Below, piece after piece: positions 50,501 through 63,389 of a stretch of DNA of 64,000 nt (within the stretch, counting starts at the first letter, position 1; each line of letters starts with the position of its first letter). The notes beneath the pieces are model-generated. The model worked only from the letters and a program-made list of their open reading frames with translations. It had not been told where the DNA came from and searched no databases. The position numbers and the translations under genes are program-made. This stretch comes from Guyanagaster necrorhizus (Eukaryota; Basidiomycota; Agaricomycetes; Agaricales; Physalacriaceae): contig NW_025064884.1 of the NCBI RefSeq assembly GCF_019112545.1, positions 697,474-761,473 on the forward strand, given 5' to 3'.

Positions 50501-51310
50501 CGTTCGACGAATGTATATGAGGAGCAATCTTTAGGTATCTATCGTGAATCCGAGGAGTCAGAAACCGAGTCGGAATTTGAACCTACCGGGCCTCGAGTCG
50601 TTGTTTGGAGTCGTTATTTGACTATGCATGCGCGAAAGCAGCTGGCTTTCGATATGTGGTGGCTAGGGTTAGCGTTGTTCTTAGTATGCATTATTGAGGT
50701 ATGTCCGCATCCCCTTATTCTCTCCGGCTGTTCACACATCTGTGTAGCGCCCTGAACTCGATAACACCGCCACGATGAGTTATTTCAATATTTTTACTAT
50801 TGGTGAGTGTGCACTCAGTCGCAGAAACAAGGCCTTTGAACTTACCCTCAATAGTTTTCGAGCTTGTCTCTGCGTACGGAACTGTCGGATTGAGCTTGGG
50901 CCTTCCCTACGTATGTTCTCTTCAGTTTGACGTACTTCATATGCCCTTATCGTCTCTCACAGGCAAATTATTCGTTCTCAGGCTCCTTCCGGACATTGTC
51001 AAAGCTCATTGTTTGCTTCGTGATGCTTCGTGGCAGGCACCGAGGCCTTCCTGTTGCCATTGATCGTGCTGTCATGTTCCCTATGGAGTTCTCCAACAAC
51101 GATGGAGATGACGATGATAAGGACCAGGATAGTGCTAGTGATGCAGCTGTTATTGAAAACGATGATGATGCAGTAGCCGAGCAGAAAAGTATCAATGGTG
51201 ACACATTTGATCTTCGACAGCGTCCTGGGTCACATTTAGAGGAAGAAGACGAGTCGCTGCACAGTCTCCACCGACCGGGCGATGTCAACGAATCTGCAAA
51301 TCCAAGTTGA
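47526..51310 (+). CDS. TRK1: TRK-type high-affinity potassium transporter
   Basis: Model: join(47526..47617, 47670..47859, 47914..47948, 47995..48402, 48452..48873, 49024..49406, 49475..49572, 49627..49765, 49822..49829, 49884..49898, 49944..50087, 50133..50294, 50350..50384, 50434..50449, 50497..50698, 50748..50802, 50855..50910, 50963..51310), 935 residues. Each of the four M-P-M units shows its filter or helix: FNCVSAMTVCGLSTVDLSSL, FSLFQVVSAYTNTGMSLVD, VRAAGFATVTLSALAPAV and FELVSAYGTVGLSLGLP. A long hydrophilic loop (about residues 110-470) and an acidic C-terminal tail are typical of fungal TRK. It imports K+ across the plasma membrane. Exons of 8, 15 and 16 nt are required. A 102-base in-frame intron may lie at 48511-48612. 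Confidence 0.9.
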
Positions 51311-51609
51311 CCACCGTCCTCTATCGGCTCTTGGATTTTTTTGGTTGTATCATGTTTAGCGCTTCCAAGAAGCTGACATAAGTACATGCAAGTAGACTTA
51401 CATTATGCACTCTATAATGATAATGCATACGATAGTGGATGGAACGATGCAAAGTATTGAACCCAACCCTTAGCTCGGTATACTAAGGATGGAAACACAA
51501 TGTGTATATGTCATTGCAATGGCCATGATAAAGGAATAGGTCCCCTGTATTTGGGCTTCCTAGGCTGGATTCTCATTCACTGGTGCCCCATGGTGGCTGC
51601 AGCATCAGG
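51311..51609. other. Intergenic after the TRK gene
   Basis: 300 bases, probably the transporter 3' UTR. Nothing else is seen. Confidence 0.4.
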
Positions 51610-52384
51610 GAAATTACGGAGCGTTTGAACCTATCGATTGCGAAATTGATACGCCGTGGCCTTTTGAGTACGGAAGAGTACGAAATGTTGCGTTAAATAT
51701 AACATTGAGCCTTATTTCTGATATAACTGGCCCTTTCATGGTTGATGGCTATCCAGGGCATGCTTCCTGGTGCGAGCGAGCATACTACCCAGAGCCTATT
51801 CACGGCAACCAGCGAATCTACAAACTTCACTTCGCCGTCTTCCAACGTTCTCTTCACCAAGGCCATGATATTGCTGCAATGCACCGTGTGCTTAGCAAAC
51901 AGATGGCAGCCCAGTATGTTCGTTCATTATATCACCGGCGAGCCACAGCACTGATTAGTTCACCTCTGCATATATAGACATGGATGAGATCAGTCTCGTA
52001 TTCGAAATGCTCATCCTAGTCTCCGCCTTGCTAGTGCAATTCTCCACTGTGCGGTGATCAAGATTTTTCGCGTTTATTGCTCTGCAGATTTGGATTCCAA
52101 GCAGAAGTGCTGTCGGTCAGTCGGCTTCGTGTTTGATGTGCTTCAAACGAGTGCGTCTACGGAGATGATGATGAATCCAATCATTGGGACAATCTGCTTC
52201 CTGACGGCAGAGACACTGATAGTGTGGAGATAGGCAATGCCGTAGGTGCTCGGAAAGCGTGCGAAACTATGCTCAACATCGCTATCCCTATGGGAGAAGA
52301 TGAGGCGAAGATGCGGCGCGCTCTGGGGTCTGGAATAAAACTCATGAGTGCAATGTCTATAAACAATCTTTTAATGAGGTGACT
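51610..52384 (+). pseudogene. Remnant of a fungal zinc-cluster transcription factor (C-terminal part)
   Basis: Four short stretches in different frames run in the order of a fungal-specific transcription-factor domain. About 51610-51690 reads FEPIDCEIDTPWPFEYG, like the I-x-DIDTPWP element. 51742-51954 reads EHTTQSLFTATSES and LFTKAMILLQ. About 52084-52233 reads MMMNPIIGTICFLTAETLIV, like the NPIIGTxWxxAAE element. About 52260-52382 reads MGEDEAKMRRALGSGIKLMS. Stops and frame changes separate them, and no DNA-binding Zn2Cys6 motif is present upstream. I infer a truncated, decayed copy. Some of the breaks could be introns, so an expressed short gene is not fully excluded. Confidence 0.42.
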
Positions 52385-52720
52385 GTCCAACTTATATCTG
52401 ACCATTTTGCTGAAATAAGGTCGCCAACTGACTATAATAGAGGGCTATTATGCGTCGCTGGCGGCTGTGGAAAATTCGAAGACGCAATAGATGCATCTAG
52501 GGTTTTCCCGTGACTATCTAAATAGCAGGACCTGTAAGCAATTCCCGTTATTTTCGGGCCCGTTTTCTCCTCGTCTCACCCAGGTCCTCATCACTAGATG
52601 CAGCCAATTGCTTCTCCAGCTCCTGGAACGCGTCCGACAACTTTCGTCTGTCCTTTATCGTCAATACGCGAAGAACGAGGAGAAGAAAATAGATGTTACT
52701 TCCGAAGATACTTGTGCAGA

Positions 52721-54819
52721 CTAAGCTGTCGCAGGAGTAGGTGGGGTTTTCGATGGGATAGTTGAGCTAGGGCCGTTCAAATTCGATGCACGGGACTTAT
52801 TTCTGCTCGTGCTGTTGACTTCTTCAGGAGGAGAGGTCGATGGATTATCCAGTATGACTTTATATCTAGCATCGCCTAGCTCCCACTTCAGCTTACGTCT
52901 GAAAGTTTTCATTAGCCGTAGCAGAACAGGGAATGCACAGGGCATTACCTTTGCAGCACTTGCTCTATCGCAGCCATCACAGATCTATCCTTGATCCCAA
53001 CCCTGACGTGAGAGTCACGTCCTGGAGGAATTTCGTCAGATGAAGAAGACCCGACGAAGTAAAGATTGAGACCAAATATAAGCCATACGTGCGGGTCACG
53101 GTGCGCTATCGCGTCTGTGATGATGCGCTCTGCAAAAAAAGTGGCCTCTTGTGCGTGGAGACAGTGTAGATCATGAGAAAATGGGACAGTCTACGTTGTC
53201 TTCAATACAGTCGCTCGGTATAGTTGAAACAGGGTTACCTTCTTGTTGTTGTCTGTGGCAAAGTTTGGAAGACGAAAGGAAAGAAGTGTCGGTAGACGCA
53301 CCGGTAAAGATACAATGGGCAGCAGCAGCATTGTACCTGTGCATATTCCCAAGGTGCTCGTGGGCGTCACAGGTGTAAAGTGCTGTATCTGTTTTGTTCC
53401 GTGCCCGTTGGGCAAGATCGGAGAGACGAAATTTCTCCATCGCCTGTGCTCCCTCGTGGTTTGCTAGTACTCGTAGAGGATGCTGTCCTGTACCTGTCTG
53501 CCAGTATTTTGACTCCCAAGCCCGTCAGCCAAGGATGGAATACTGGCCACAGAAGTGAGCTCACCAGCGGCCGAAAACGTCGTGTGTAGGATTCTTGATA
53601 TTTCGCCTGATCGACGACATATCCATGGTGGAGATCGGAAGAGGGAGGATTTACATTGAGCGTACTAGTTATGATAGAAGAAACGTCTGGACGTCTGAAC
53701 CGCCTCATCGTACCACTGTAGCTACATTGAGTGTCACAGACAAATATGACCACATACTCCCCCACCCCCGGGGGGTCGGGCCGACTGAAATTCCTTTCTA
53801 CAGCATACATCGTCACCTAATACGCAATTTTCTCATAGCATCCAACACATCGCATTCACCATCCATCCCAACAATCGTAATCTGAGTTGTAGGCGACTCA
53901 TTTTCCAAACTTGTATCTTCAGATGCTGCACCGGCCTCCCGACAAATAACCACTCTCTCTACAGTGTAGGACACAAAAGGTGGGTTTCCAGGGGGTTCCA
54001 AACAGAATTCAAAAGATTCGGCGTACATCTCGTTCGCGGAATCATCACCTGCTTCGTGACGCGATAGGGAAACAAGTGAAGACGCTGACGATGACAACGT
54101 TGAACGAGTAACAGAAATAAATGAATTAGCATTGGATGTCCCCATCCTCTTCAAATTCTTCTTCCAGATGCTGGCTAGAAATAGATTTCGCTGCGCAAAC
54201 ATGGTACTCTTGCCGAAAGGCCAGCGAATAGGTGCTGCAGGAGAGGAGGGCGAGGGCGACAGAGAAGATTGAGGTGACGGAGATGGGCCACACCAGGGCA
54301 TGTCATAAAAGCCGAGACCGATGGGCTCTGAAGTGGAGACTTTACGCCGCCACTTAGCTGGAAACGTGAAGCCTGGAAATTTGGACTTTTCCTTCGTATC
54401 GAGCTCGCTTTTGGTGGGCTTGACTGTGGAATGTCGAGAACCTGCACATCCTCGTCCATAAGTGCGAAAATCGGGCTGTGGGGTTGTAGCCAGAGGTTGT
54501 TGACTATGCGGAGCTTTGATGGCTGTTTCAAGGACCCCAGACTTTGGACGATGTCCTCTGCTGTCAGATAACGATAGACATGGAGTGGGGAGTGAGCTGT
54601 CGGCTGTAGTTTATATTAGTGAGGCAAGCGAAAGTACGCATGAATATGAACGACGAACAATAGAAACGAGTCCTTGTTTTGACGTAGTACATGAAGTGAA
54701 CGTAAGAAATGCCTGAAGAAGCTGTTATGAGCTGGGCAGTCGCCATTTAGGAGGTGTAAAAGAAAACTCACGATTCTAATTGGGCGTGGAAGAATATTCG
54801 GAGCGCTATCAAAGCTCAC
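52721..54819 (-). CDS. Unrecognised multi-exon gene (exon structure partly unresolved)
   Basis: Several exons have clear coding texture and fitting splice phases: 53817-54603 (Ser/Pro-rich, then EFCLEPPGNPPFVSYTVE and TTQITIVGMDGECDVLDAMR), 53494-53721 (YSGTMRRFRRPDVSSIITST, FRPLVSSLLWPVFHPWLTGL), 52949-53129 (IITDAIAHRDPHVWLIFGLN, VMAAIEQVLQ) and the last exon 52721-52898 (KLKWELGDARYKVILDNPST) with a stop at 52721. A short exon near 53171-53440 (EKFRLSDLAQRARNKT) joins them, but its left edge is uncertain. The first exon probably starts at 54819. No domain is recognised: it is a hydrophilic protein of roughly 550-600 residues with one possible hydrophobic segment. Confidence 0.5.
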
Positions 54820-55218
54820 TCGGGAAAAGCAGGTCCCGCCTGCAATTTTCAGAATATATCACTGGAGGAATTGAAGATTATAGAAACGAAAAGGTACTTA
54901 TATAAGCAAGTAGATGTAATTTTGACCCCCACATTGCATTACGAAAAAGGAAAACCAGAATGACGAAGTAAATTAGGAGACCTTTCTCAATAAGGACCCG
55001 GAAACAAGAGCACAAGAACAAAGAACAAGACACGCACGCACGTAACGGCTCGGATGATTCAAGGAATGCTTTGTATAGACTTTGTTTGGGCCATTGAAAC
55101 GAGCGACAATGCACGGATGATGATGGAATATACGCGTACATAACACAGCGCTACAAAGATCAAGTCCTCCTATATATACACATGGTGGTCAGCGATCTCA
55201 AAAACGAAACGAGAATGC
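54820..55218. other. Intergenic between two minus-strand genes
   Basis: 400 bases. It should hold the promoter of the unrecognised gene and the 3' UTR of GEP4. No element is recognised. Confidence 0.45.
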
Positions 55219-56198
55219 CTACCTCTGCACAAATCTTTTGAATAGGTTCTCAAGTCGATTTTCCGACTGCGTTGTGCTTTCCTTTTGGGAAGGCTTTCGA
55301 ACAAATGAGCCTACGTCTAATTGTGTCTCCACTCCAGGGCGAGACCACCGCTGAACCAGCGCCAACATCTGTTTCTCCGACCATCTCAAAATTGTCGCTT
55401 CCTTCTGCCAAACTCCTGTAGTCCATACAGCAAGCGGTCCACCCTTGGCAGAAGGGGGTTCACGATCCAGTCCCAGAAATGACCGCCATCCCTTCCAGGA
55501 TCGAATGCGATTAGCAAGGACAACATCAGTGAATAACCGATCTCCGACTATGATCAACTCTTTGTCTTCGACTGGGATGGGCAGCGAGGAGTAGTATTTC
55601 CGGATCGCAGCAATACATGAATAAGAGGGCTTCATTGTTGTGTGAATCAGAACTGGCACATTCAGGTGATAAGACACCGATTCAGCCTGCCAATCATTGT
55701 AATGTTAATCCAGAAACGAGTGAGTTCAGTGTGCGGCAAACCTGTATCCCGCCTGCGTCCAGATGGGTTCCAGCTGAGTTACTGACAACAATAACATTTC
55801 TTTCGCCAAAAGTCTCCCGACATTCTTGCCAGGCAGTCTAGGGGAAATGGAGTGGGAAAGGAGACCAACGGATGTTGTTTAGGTACACACCTTCAACTCG
55901 GGCACTAGCTCATCTTTGTGAGGGAGGGTCTACAAAAGGTGTAAGAAATATATACGAGAATAGAAGATAATAAAATTTACAAGGCAGTTATCTTTGTCGA
56001 ATATAGCGCCGCGGTATCCAGCCCGTTTTAGAGCCAGAAAGTCAAGCTGGCGTATGTCTTTTCTGCGACAAATATCTCAACATTAGAAGGATAGATAGCG
56101 AAAAAGGGCGCGCCTTTCACGATAAGAGAAGGTACTATGACCCGGGGATACCAGAGCAATTGTAGAGGAACGCGCAGGCCCGGTACATTGAGCGGCAT
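55219..56198 (-). CDS. GEP4: Mitochondrial phosphatidylglycerophosphatase GEP4
   Basis: Model: complement(join(55219..55686, 55742..55837, 55891..55929, 55981..56057, 56114..56198)), 254 residues. The HAD-type catalytic motif is present (FDKDNCLTLPHKDELVPELK) after IRQLDFLALKRAGYRGAI, with VVSNSAGTHLDAGGIQAESV as motif II and ELIIVGDRLFTDVVLANRI as motif III/IV. The enzyme dephosphorylates phosphatidylglycerophosphate in cardiolipin synthesis in the mitochondrial matrix. The first intron (56058-56113) begins with GC rather than GT; the protein (VK|DIRQLDF) dictates this edge. The start at 56198 matches the usual MPLN N-terminus; an upstream in-frame ATG at 56231 is possible. The start lies 53 bases from that of clathrin light chain. 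Confidence 0.88.
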
Positions 56199-56251
56199 GT
56201 GCAAGCCTATGTTTCCCACGGCCTTCCACATTTCCTTCAACGTCGACAACC

Positions 56252-57212
56252 ATGGCCGACTTGTTTTCCTGTAAGCACCTCTCCTCGAATTATGCTGTTT
56301 TCTAATGCAATGTACAGCTCCCAATGATGATATCGACTTCGACCGTGCCGCATCTGCCTTCCCTGACATTTCCCTGGACGGCGAGGGCGACATCCCTGTA
56401 TCAGCACAGTTGGCTCCTGCACTCCCAGCAGGAAACTCTGGTTTCTCTTTCGACGACTTCAATAGCCCGCCTCCCATTTTTGCAAAGGAGACGCCAGTAA
56501 AGGTCACTGGTGACGAAGACATTGAAAAGTTTGAGAGCGAGTTCCCTGACATTGACGTTGGCCCAGTGCGTTGAATAACTTGCATTTAAAAACACAATAA
56601 CTGACTTTGCTCAATAGACTTCTCCACCTCTGCAACAAACGCCGACATTCGGAGCAACGTTTGCGCCCCGTCCACAGCCGTCTGTATTCTCCTCAACACC
56701 TATCCTCACCCAAACCATCGAGGAAGACGAACCGGAAGTGATCAAGTAGGAGATGTCTGGTTATGCACTGCATTCTCTTGCTGACCTCTTTATAGGGAAT
56801 GGCGTGCGCGTCAAGCTGAAGAGATCGCGGCTCGTGACGAAGCTTCCAAGGCCCGCCGTCAGGAGATTATCAGTCGAGCAGAGAGAGCCATCGATGAATT
56901 TTACGAAAAGTACAACGCAAAGAAGGAGGATACTATTGCGGAGAACAAGTGAGTGAAAAACCTACCAAGAACATTTGTATTCTAATTATTGGTCATAGGG
57001 AGCAAGAGCAGGAGTATCGCCAGTCTTTGACCGAGTCGCTGTCCAAGGGTACGACTTGGGACCGTATCTGTGATATTATTGAACTTCAAAACTCGCAAAG
57101 CAAGACCATTGCAAGGGCTGGGCCTGGAACGACGGATTTGACACGGTTCAAGGAAGTTCTGCTGAGATTGAGGAGGGAGGGTGACGCTGCTCCTGGTGCT
57201 GGTGGCTACTAG
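56252..57212 (+). CDS. CLC1: Clathrin light chain
   Basis: Model: join(56252..56270, 56318..56565, 56618..56745, 56796..56948, 56999..57212), 253 residues. The acidic N-terminus (DDIDFDRAASAFPDISLDG) contains the EKFESEFPDI element that binds the heavy-chain knee or Hip1R-type proteins. A Pro-rich linker follows, then the long heavy-chain-binding helix (EWRARQAEEIAARDEASKAR to RAIDEFYEKYNAKKEDTIAE). The C-terminal WDRICDIIELQN with TRFKEVLLRLRRE is typical of fungal light chains. It regulates clathrin-coat assembly in endocytosis and Golgi traffic. The first exon codes for only six residues (MADLFS). Confidence 0.93.
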
Positions 57213-57571
57213 ATTTCTTGGACTTTTTGACTCTTTATTACCTTGGATGGATATCATACGAAGCTCTTCAGATAAAATTCCATTGACTTATTTAATACCT
57301 TCTGCTCATGACGTGTATGTCAGTGACTAAGCAACTTTGCACTTGCCTCCTTCTGTACTATCGCGAAACAAGACAATATTCCAGGAAAAACTGAAGAAAG
57401 TCATGGATAAGTGATTCCACGTCGGCTGAATCACTGATAGCTGGGCTGTGTCAGGTTCCATTCAATCTATCACGACGACGGGTAGGGGTACCGGGATACC
57501 CAATCGAGTCTGATATTCAAAAGACCGGGGATTGGGGCAACGACGAATAATCTCACTACCGCTTCTCATCC
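57213..57571. other. Intergenic between two plus-strand genes
   Basis: 360 bases holding the monoacylglycerol lipase promoter. Nothing specific is recognised. Confidence 0.45.
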
Positions 57572-58827
57572 ATGGCGTCGACATTGACCGAGTCCTGGAT
57601 CCAAGGCCCTCATTCCACCAATTTTTTCACTCGTTACTTCAAGGCCGACAGTCCCAGGGCCGTCATCGTCTTCGTTCATGGTTTCGGGGAACATTGCAGT
57701 CGATATACCGAGCTGCACTCCCAATTTGCTGAGCGTAATGTCTCTGTCTTCACCTATGACCAGCGGGGCTTTGGGAGGACGGCACTGGACAAGGAGCACA
57801 AGAGTAAAGGCAGCTCGTATGCCAGAACAAGCTGGGTCAACGAAATGGAAGACGTTGCTTGGGCTATCCAGCATGTGCAGAAGGAGCTTCCCGGAATACC
57901 CGTGTTCCTCATGGGACAGTCCATGGTTCGTGCTCGTCTTCACTTTCGGCGGCAGCTCAGAATTAATCTTTGAGATAGGGCGGTGGAGAAGCCTTGGGAT
58001 TCCCTACTGAAGGAAAGACTTCTCCTTATGTTTCGACAATCGCGTCTTTGTCCGGCGTCATAGCTACGAGCCCTATGGTTGAGCAGACGTTTCCTGTCAA
58101 TAAGCTCTTGCGTTGGAGTCTCAGCAAATTGGCCTTCCTCACTCCCTATGTTCTCTTCCCGGCGGATCTTATTCCTGATGTGAGCCATCAATTCACAACT
58201 CGATGCCTCTGCATTAGTTGCTGATTCCACCTTTAGGAACTGTCTCGCGATACTTCTGTCGGTGCAGCCTACGTGAAGGATCCTCTCGTAAAACCCTCGG
58301 GAAGTCTCCTTGGTCTGATGGACATGCTCGATCATGTAAATTTTTGACTTTGACAGTTCATAAAGTGTCGACTAATTATTGCATCATGACATAGGGCGAG
58401 GACCTTCTGAAATCACGATGCCATCATTGGCCCAAGAAGCTTCCTGTACGTCTGATTGTTCGCGGTCCCGTTGTGCCAACGTCTCATCTTTTTTATTTAG
58501 TTGATCATCTTTCATGGGACGAATGATAGGGTTTGTCTAGATTGGAAATCCATATTACGGTGATGGAATTAACACTGCCTTAGATTACAAGTCCGAAGGC
58601 AAGTCGGGCATTTTTCGACGCAGTCGGCACGGAGGATAAGAAATACGTATCATACCCCGTGAGTTCCAAATCTCACAGGTACCTTGGAATGCTCAAGCAC
58701 TTTTCAGGGTGCATTCCATGAGCTCTCTAATGAGACAGAAGACGGCGTGAAGGATAAATTATTGGAGGAGTCTCTGGCTTTTATTGAGGAGCATCTTATT
58801 CTTATTCCAGAGACGTCGAAATTATAG
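57572..58827 (+). CDS. YJU3: Monoacylglycerol lipase (serine hydrolase)
   Basis: Model: join(57572..57925, 57979..58179, 58237..58335, 58395..58445, 58501..58530, 58584..58658, 58708..58827), 309 residues. It is an alpha/beta hydrolase of the MGL/Yju3 type: oxyanion region VIVFVHGFGEHCSRY, FTYDQRGFGRT, nucleophile elbow VFLMGQSMGGGEAL (Ser in G-x-S-x-G, split by the first intron), catalytic Asp in LPLIIFHGTNDRITSP and His in SYPGAFHELSNE. It splits monoacylglycerol to glycerol and fatty acid, on lipid droplets or at the mitochondrial outer membrane in yeast. The elbow reads GQSMG where many homologues have GHSMG. Exons of 30 and 51 nt carry part of the C-terminal domain. Confidence 0.92.
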
Positions 58828-59387
58828 AGTATACATATATACTCGCCAGTATATAATTATTCAAAATGGTATGCTTACTGTATCTTTTATTCTCGGGCTT
58901 TTATGACACAGAGGTTTTTCTTACTTCGACTTTGAAAGACTATACATGTCGGTCTTCAGATGGTGGCGAAAGGCAGTTCAAGCTCACGCTTAAGGCTTTC
59001 AATGCATATATTATAAGACGAGACGACGCATCGACAGTCGAGCGTTCAGAATCCTTTCATTGTCAGACCAGTAATCACTTTACCTGGAGAATTTTAATCT
59101 TACTGGTCAATAGCTCTCTCGAGATTCATTTTCAAAGATCTAATGGCTACGATTACAAAATATTTTGTGTCGCATCGCTCATGACATTTATCTCGACACC
59201 TCTCAACACCACCACAAACACAGTTGGCCCCTATGATACTGATCGCAGAGTGGCAGTGCTCATCAAATGCCAAATAGAATCACTGTCGTGTCAATATAAT
59301 CACTCGTCGTGTCAATATAGAGCTTTCACCTGTACCACCACCTTTGTATATATTCCCACCCTTCCAAGACTTTGTCCAGCCGCCACC
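58828..59387. other. Intergenic, promoter of the MAP kinase gene
   Basis: 560 bases. An open frame runs through most of it into the kinase start but has no family resemblance upstream of 59388. A short tandem repeat lies at 59278-59320. Confidence 0.5.
59278..59320 (+). repeat. Two tandem copies of a 21/22-bp unit
   Basis: Two neighbouring copies share gtcgtgtcaatata and the flanking aatcact. They differ by one inserted base and sit 70-110 bases before the MAP kinase start. This could be a duplicated regulatory site or chance. Confidence 0.5.
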
Positions 59388-61223
<1,836 letters not shown>

Positions 61224-62570
61224 TGGATAACATGTAGTCGTGATAAAAAATCACCGATATGCATACAGACAGTCGTTTATTTATGCTCCAGTGAGTCCGA
61301 TAACGGAACGTCATGCGAGATTTTGCCATATGTTATTTTACTGTCGGAGAGGTCAGATATATTTGTTTTTATTAACAAGTTTTTTTTTCGCAAGTCAAAG
61401 TTTCGGGCCGAAAGAGACATAGACGACATCGGTATTTCCGCACATTGCTACCGACCATCAACCCATTCAACGTTCCTTAGCACAAACTTCAGTGCTCGCA
61501 CTCAAATCCTTTGACCCCACCCGAGGCTCTTCGTTTGGCGCCACCTCAAATACTCACCGCCACACACGTCTTCAGAGCCGATGAAAATCCAAGTGTACAG
61601 GCAACCATGGATAAATGCTCAGAAGGCATAGGGAGCGTGGTGGGTTCGGTGGGGTATTATTGAAAACTAGGAAAGGGGGAGCAGTGCTATCCGGAGTCCG
61701 TGGCTCTACAAATTCTGGCAATGGGCAGTCGGCTAGGAGGGTCCATCCGTCCTCTATTGCATGTCTACTCTATGCCTCGTTAACCCGACGAAACAGGGTA
61801 GATCCAACATGTGGAAAACACGCCTCACATATCGATATCAAAACTAAGGTGTTTGTGGGCCACGCGATGCCCACAAGTTTCATCCCCTGACTCTCGCTAT
61901 TTCTGGGACATACCAGGACTGTATGTTCAGGCGATTCAATCTGAACATGGTATATGCGTAGAGTGGGAGGAAGAAACAACGCCGAATCTCTTCTAAGCTT
62001 GTCCACCGTTAAGGAATGTATAGCTAAGCCATCATGATGCTGGACTTGAGAACAGAAACAGTCGGGGTCTCTTCCAATGGTTCTAGACTGCCATAAAGAA
62101 AGCCCAAACAAGGCTCTAACATCTCTCACGTCCTCCTTTGAATAGGCCCGCTACTCAACTGTTTTTATTAAACAGACTCGAAATTCGCACCGTATTCCGT
62201 CAGCGTTTTGTGTTTCTGGTTGTTTCAAGTTGTCCCGGTCAGTGTCAAAGGACGAGTCATATTGATCCACGGGCTTATTGGGCTTCACTGTTTGCATGAA
62301 CCCGCTCGTATGCCCTCCCCCTCGATTCTACAAAGTTCGCTCCTAAATTCCTGTGATCTAAATGCCACTGCTGAAATTCAGTTGATGATCGTCGAATATC
62401 TGCATACTGGAGGAGACTGCCCTAATTGCGTCCTTAGGCAACAGTGACCGTGTCGTCGCTAGGCCTTGTGAAGAGCAATGATCAGCGCGTAGCGGGAGCT
62501 TATCCTTCTTCCCACTCGTAGTCGGAAACTTTCAAACCCAGCCTCAGGCTGAGAATTTGCAATTACATGC
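61224..62570. other. Intergenic, no supported gene
   Basis: 1.35 kb after the MAP kinase. Only short frames occur. The last part may hold the unreadable beginning of the isomerase remnant that follows. Confidence 0.4.
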
Positions 62571-62968
62571 TGCAAACTGGATCTGGTGCAGCTTCTCGGA
62601 ACAGAGCCTGTCTAGCAGGCGAGGCAGGTCTCATACGTGGCGAACTCATACTCTTGGATAACCTGAAGGGCGGTACAATGGCAGTGGCAAGGTCATCGAT
62701 TGGGTGTTTGCGAGCTGGATCGTGGATGAGAAAGTGTCTGCTGAGAATCCCGAAACTGTGTTGGCCTCTGAGATTGCAATTTCTGCGAGAACAACACCCT
62801 CACCCAAGTATCCTCTCCCGATAATCGTCGCTGGTGGGCTCAATCCGGAAACCGTGTGTATTGCCGTCGATCAAGGGATTTCCTGGTTAGTGTGGGTGTC
62901 GAGACGGGGGATGGCGAGAAGGATCTAGAAAAACTTGGGCATTCTTAGATCACGCCAAGGGGATCCAT
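62571..62968 (+). pseudogene. Remnant of phosphoribosylanthranilate isomerase (TRP1 domain)
   Basis: Pieces of the PRAI beta/alpha barrel appear in order but in different frames. LDLVQLLGTEP (near 62577) corresponds to the LVQLHG-EP strand, LILLDN (near 62647) to the FLLD strand, and NGSGKVIDWVFAS (from 62678) to the GGxGxxFDW phosphate loop. PLPIIVAGGLNPETV (62811-62855) corresponds to the ILAGGLNPxNV strand, and GVETGDGEKDLEKLG (about 62907-62950) to the final DVSSGVE..G.KD element, where the DVSS part is lost. At least two frameshifts and an in-frame stop break it. In basidiomycetes PRAI is normally the C-terminal part of a trifunctional TRP1 protein; no other TRP1 domain is seen here. Confidence 0.62.
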
Positions 62969-63389
62969 GGAGAAAGTTGGTTTTTCAAATTCGTGGAAAG
63001 TGTTTATCCTCTAAGAAAGGATCTCCCGCCGTAAATCGTCGCTTGAGGAAGAGTTAGGAACTCTGCAAAACATTGAAGTATTGAGCTACAGGGACGGCTG
63101 ATCCAACTGAAAGGTGGTCTCAGCACTGATACGTTTAGGGGGACAAAAATGATGAACATTGGGATAACATTCGTACCGACAGGAACATTCGTATCGGCAA
63201 AGAGCAAGTTACAGTACAGTATACAAGAACCTTTTTTGTTTTGTGCGCAAAAGTCGAAGACGTGGAAACATAACAAAGGGATAGAACAAAAGAAACAGGC
63301 AGCAGGTAGTCGAGAACGTCGACTTGAATAATTCTGCACAAATGTATTAGTCGTGGTTTGAAATAAAATATCCAAATTTACCTGATTTC
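62969..63389. other. Intergenic
   Basis: 420 bases between the isomerase remnant and the right-edge gene. Nothing is recognised. Confidence 0.45.
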
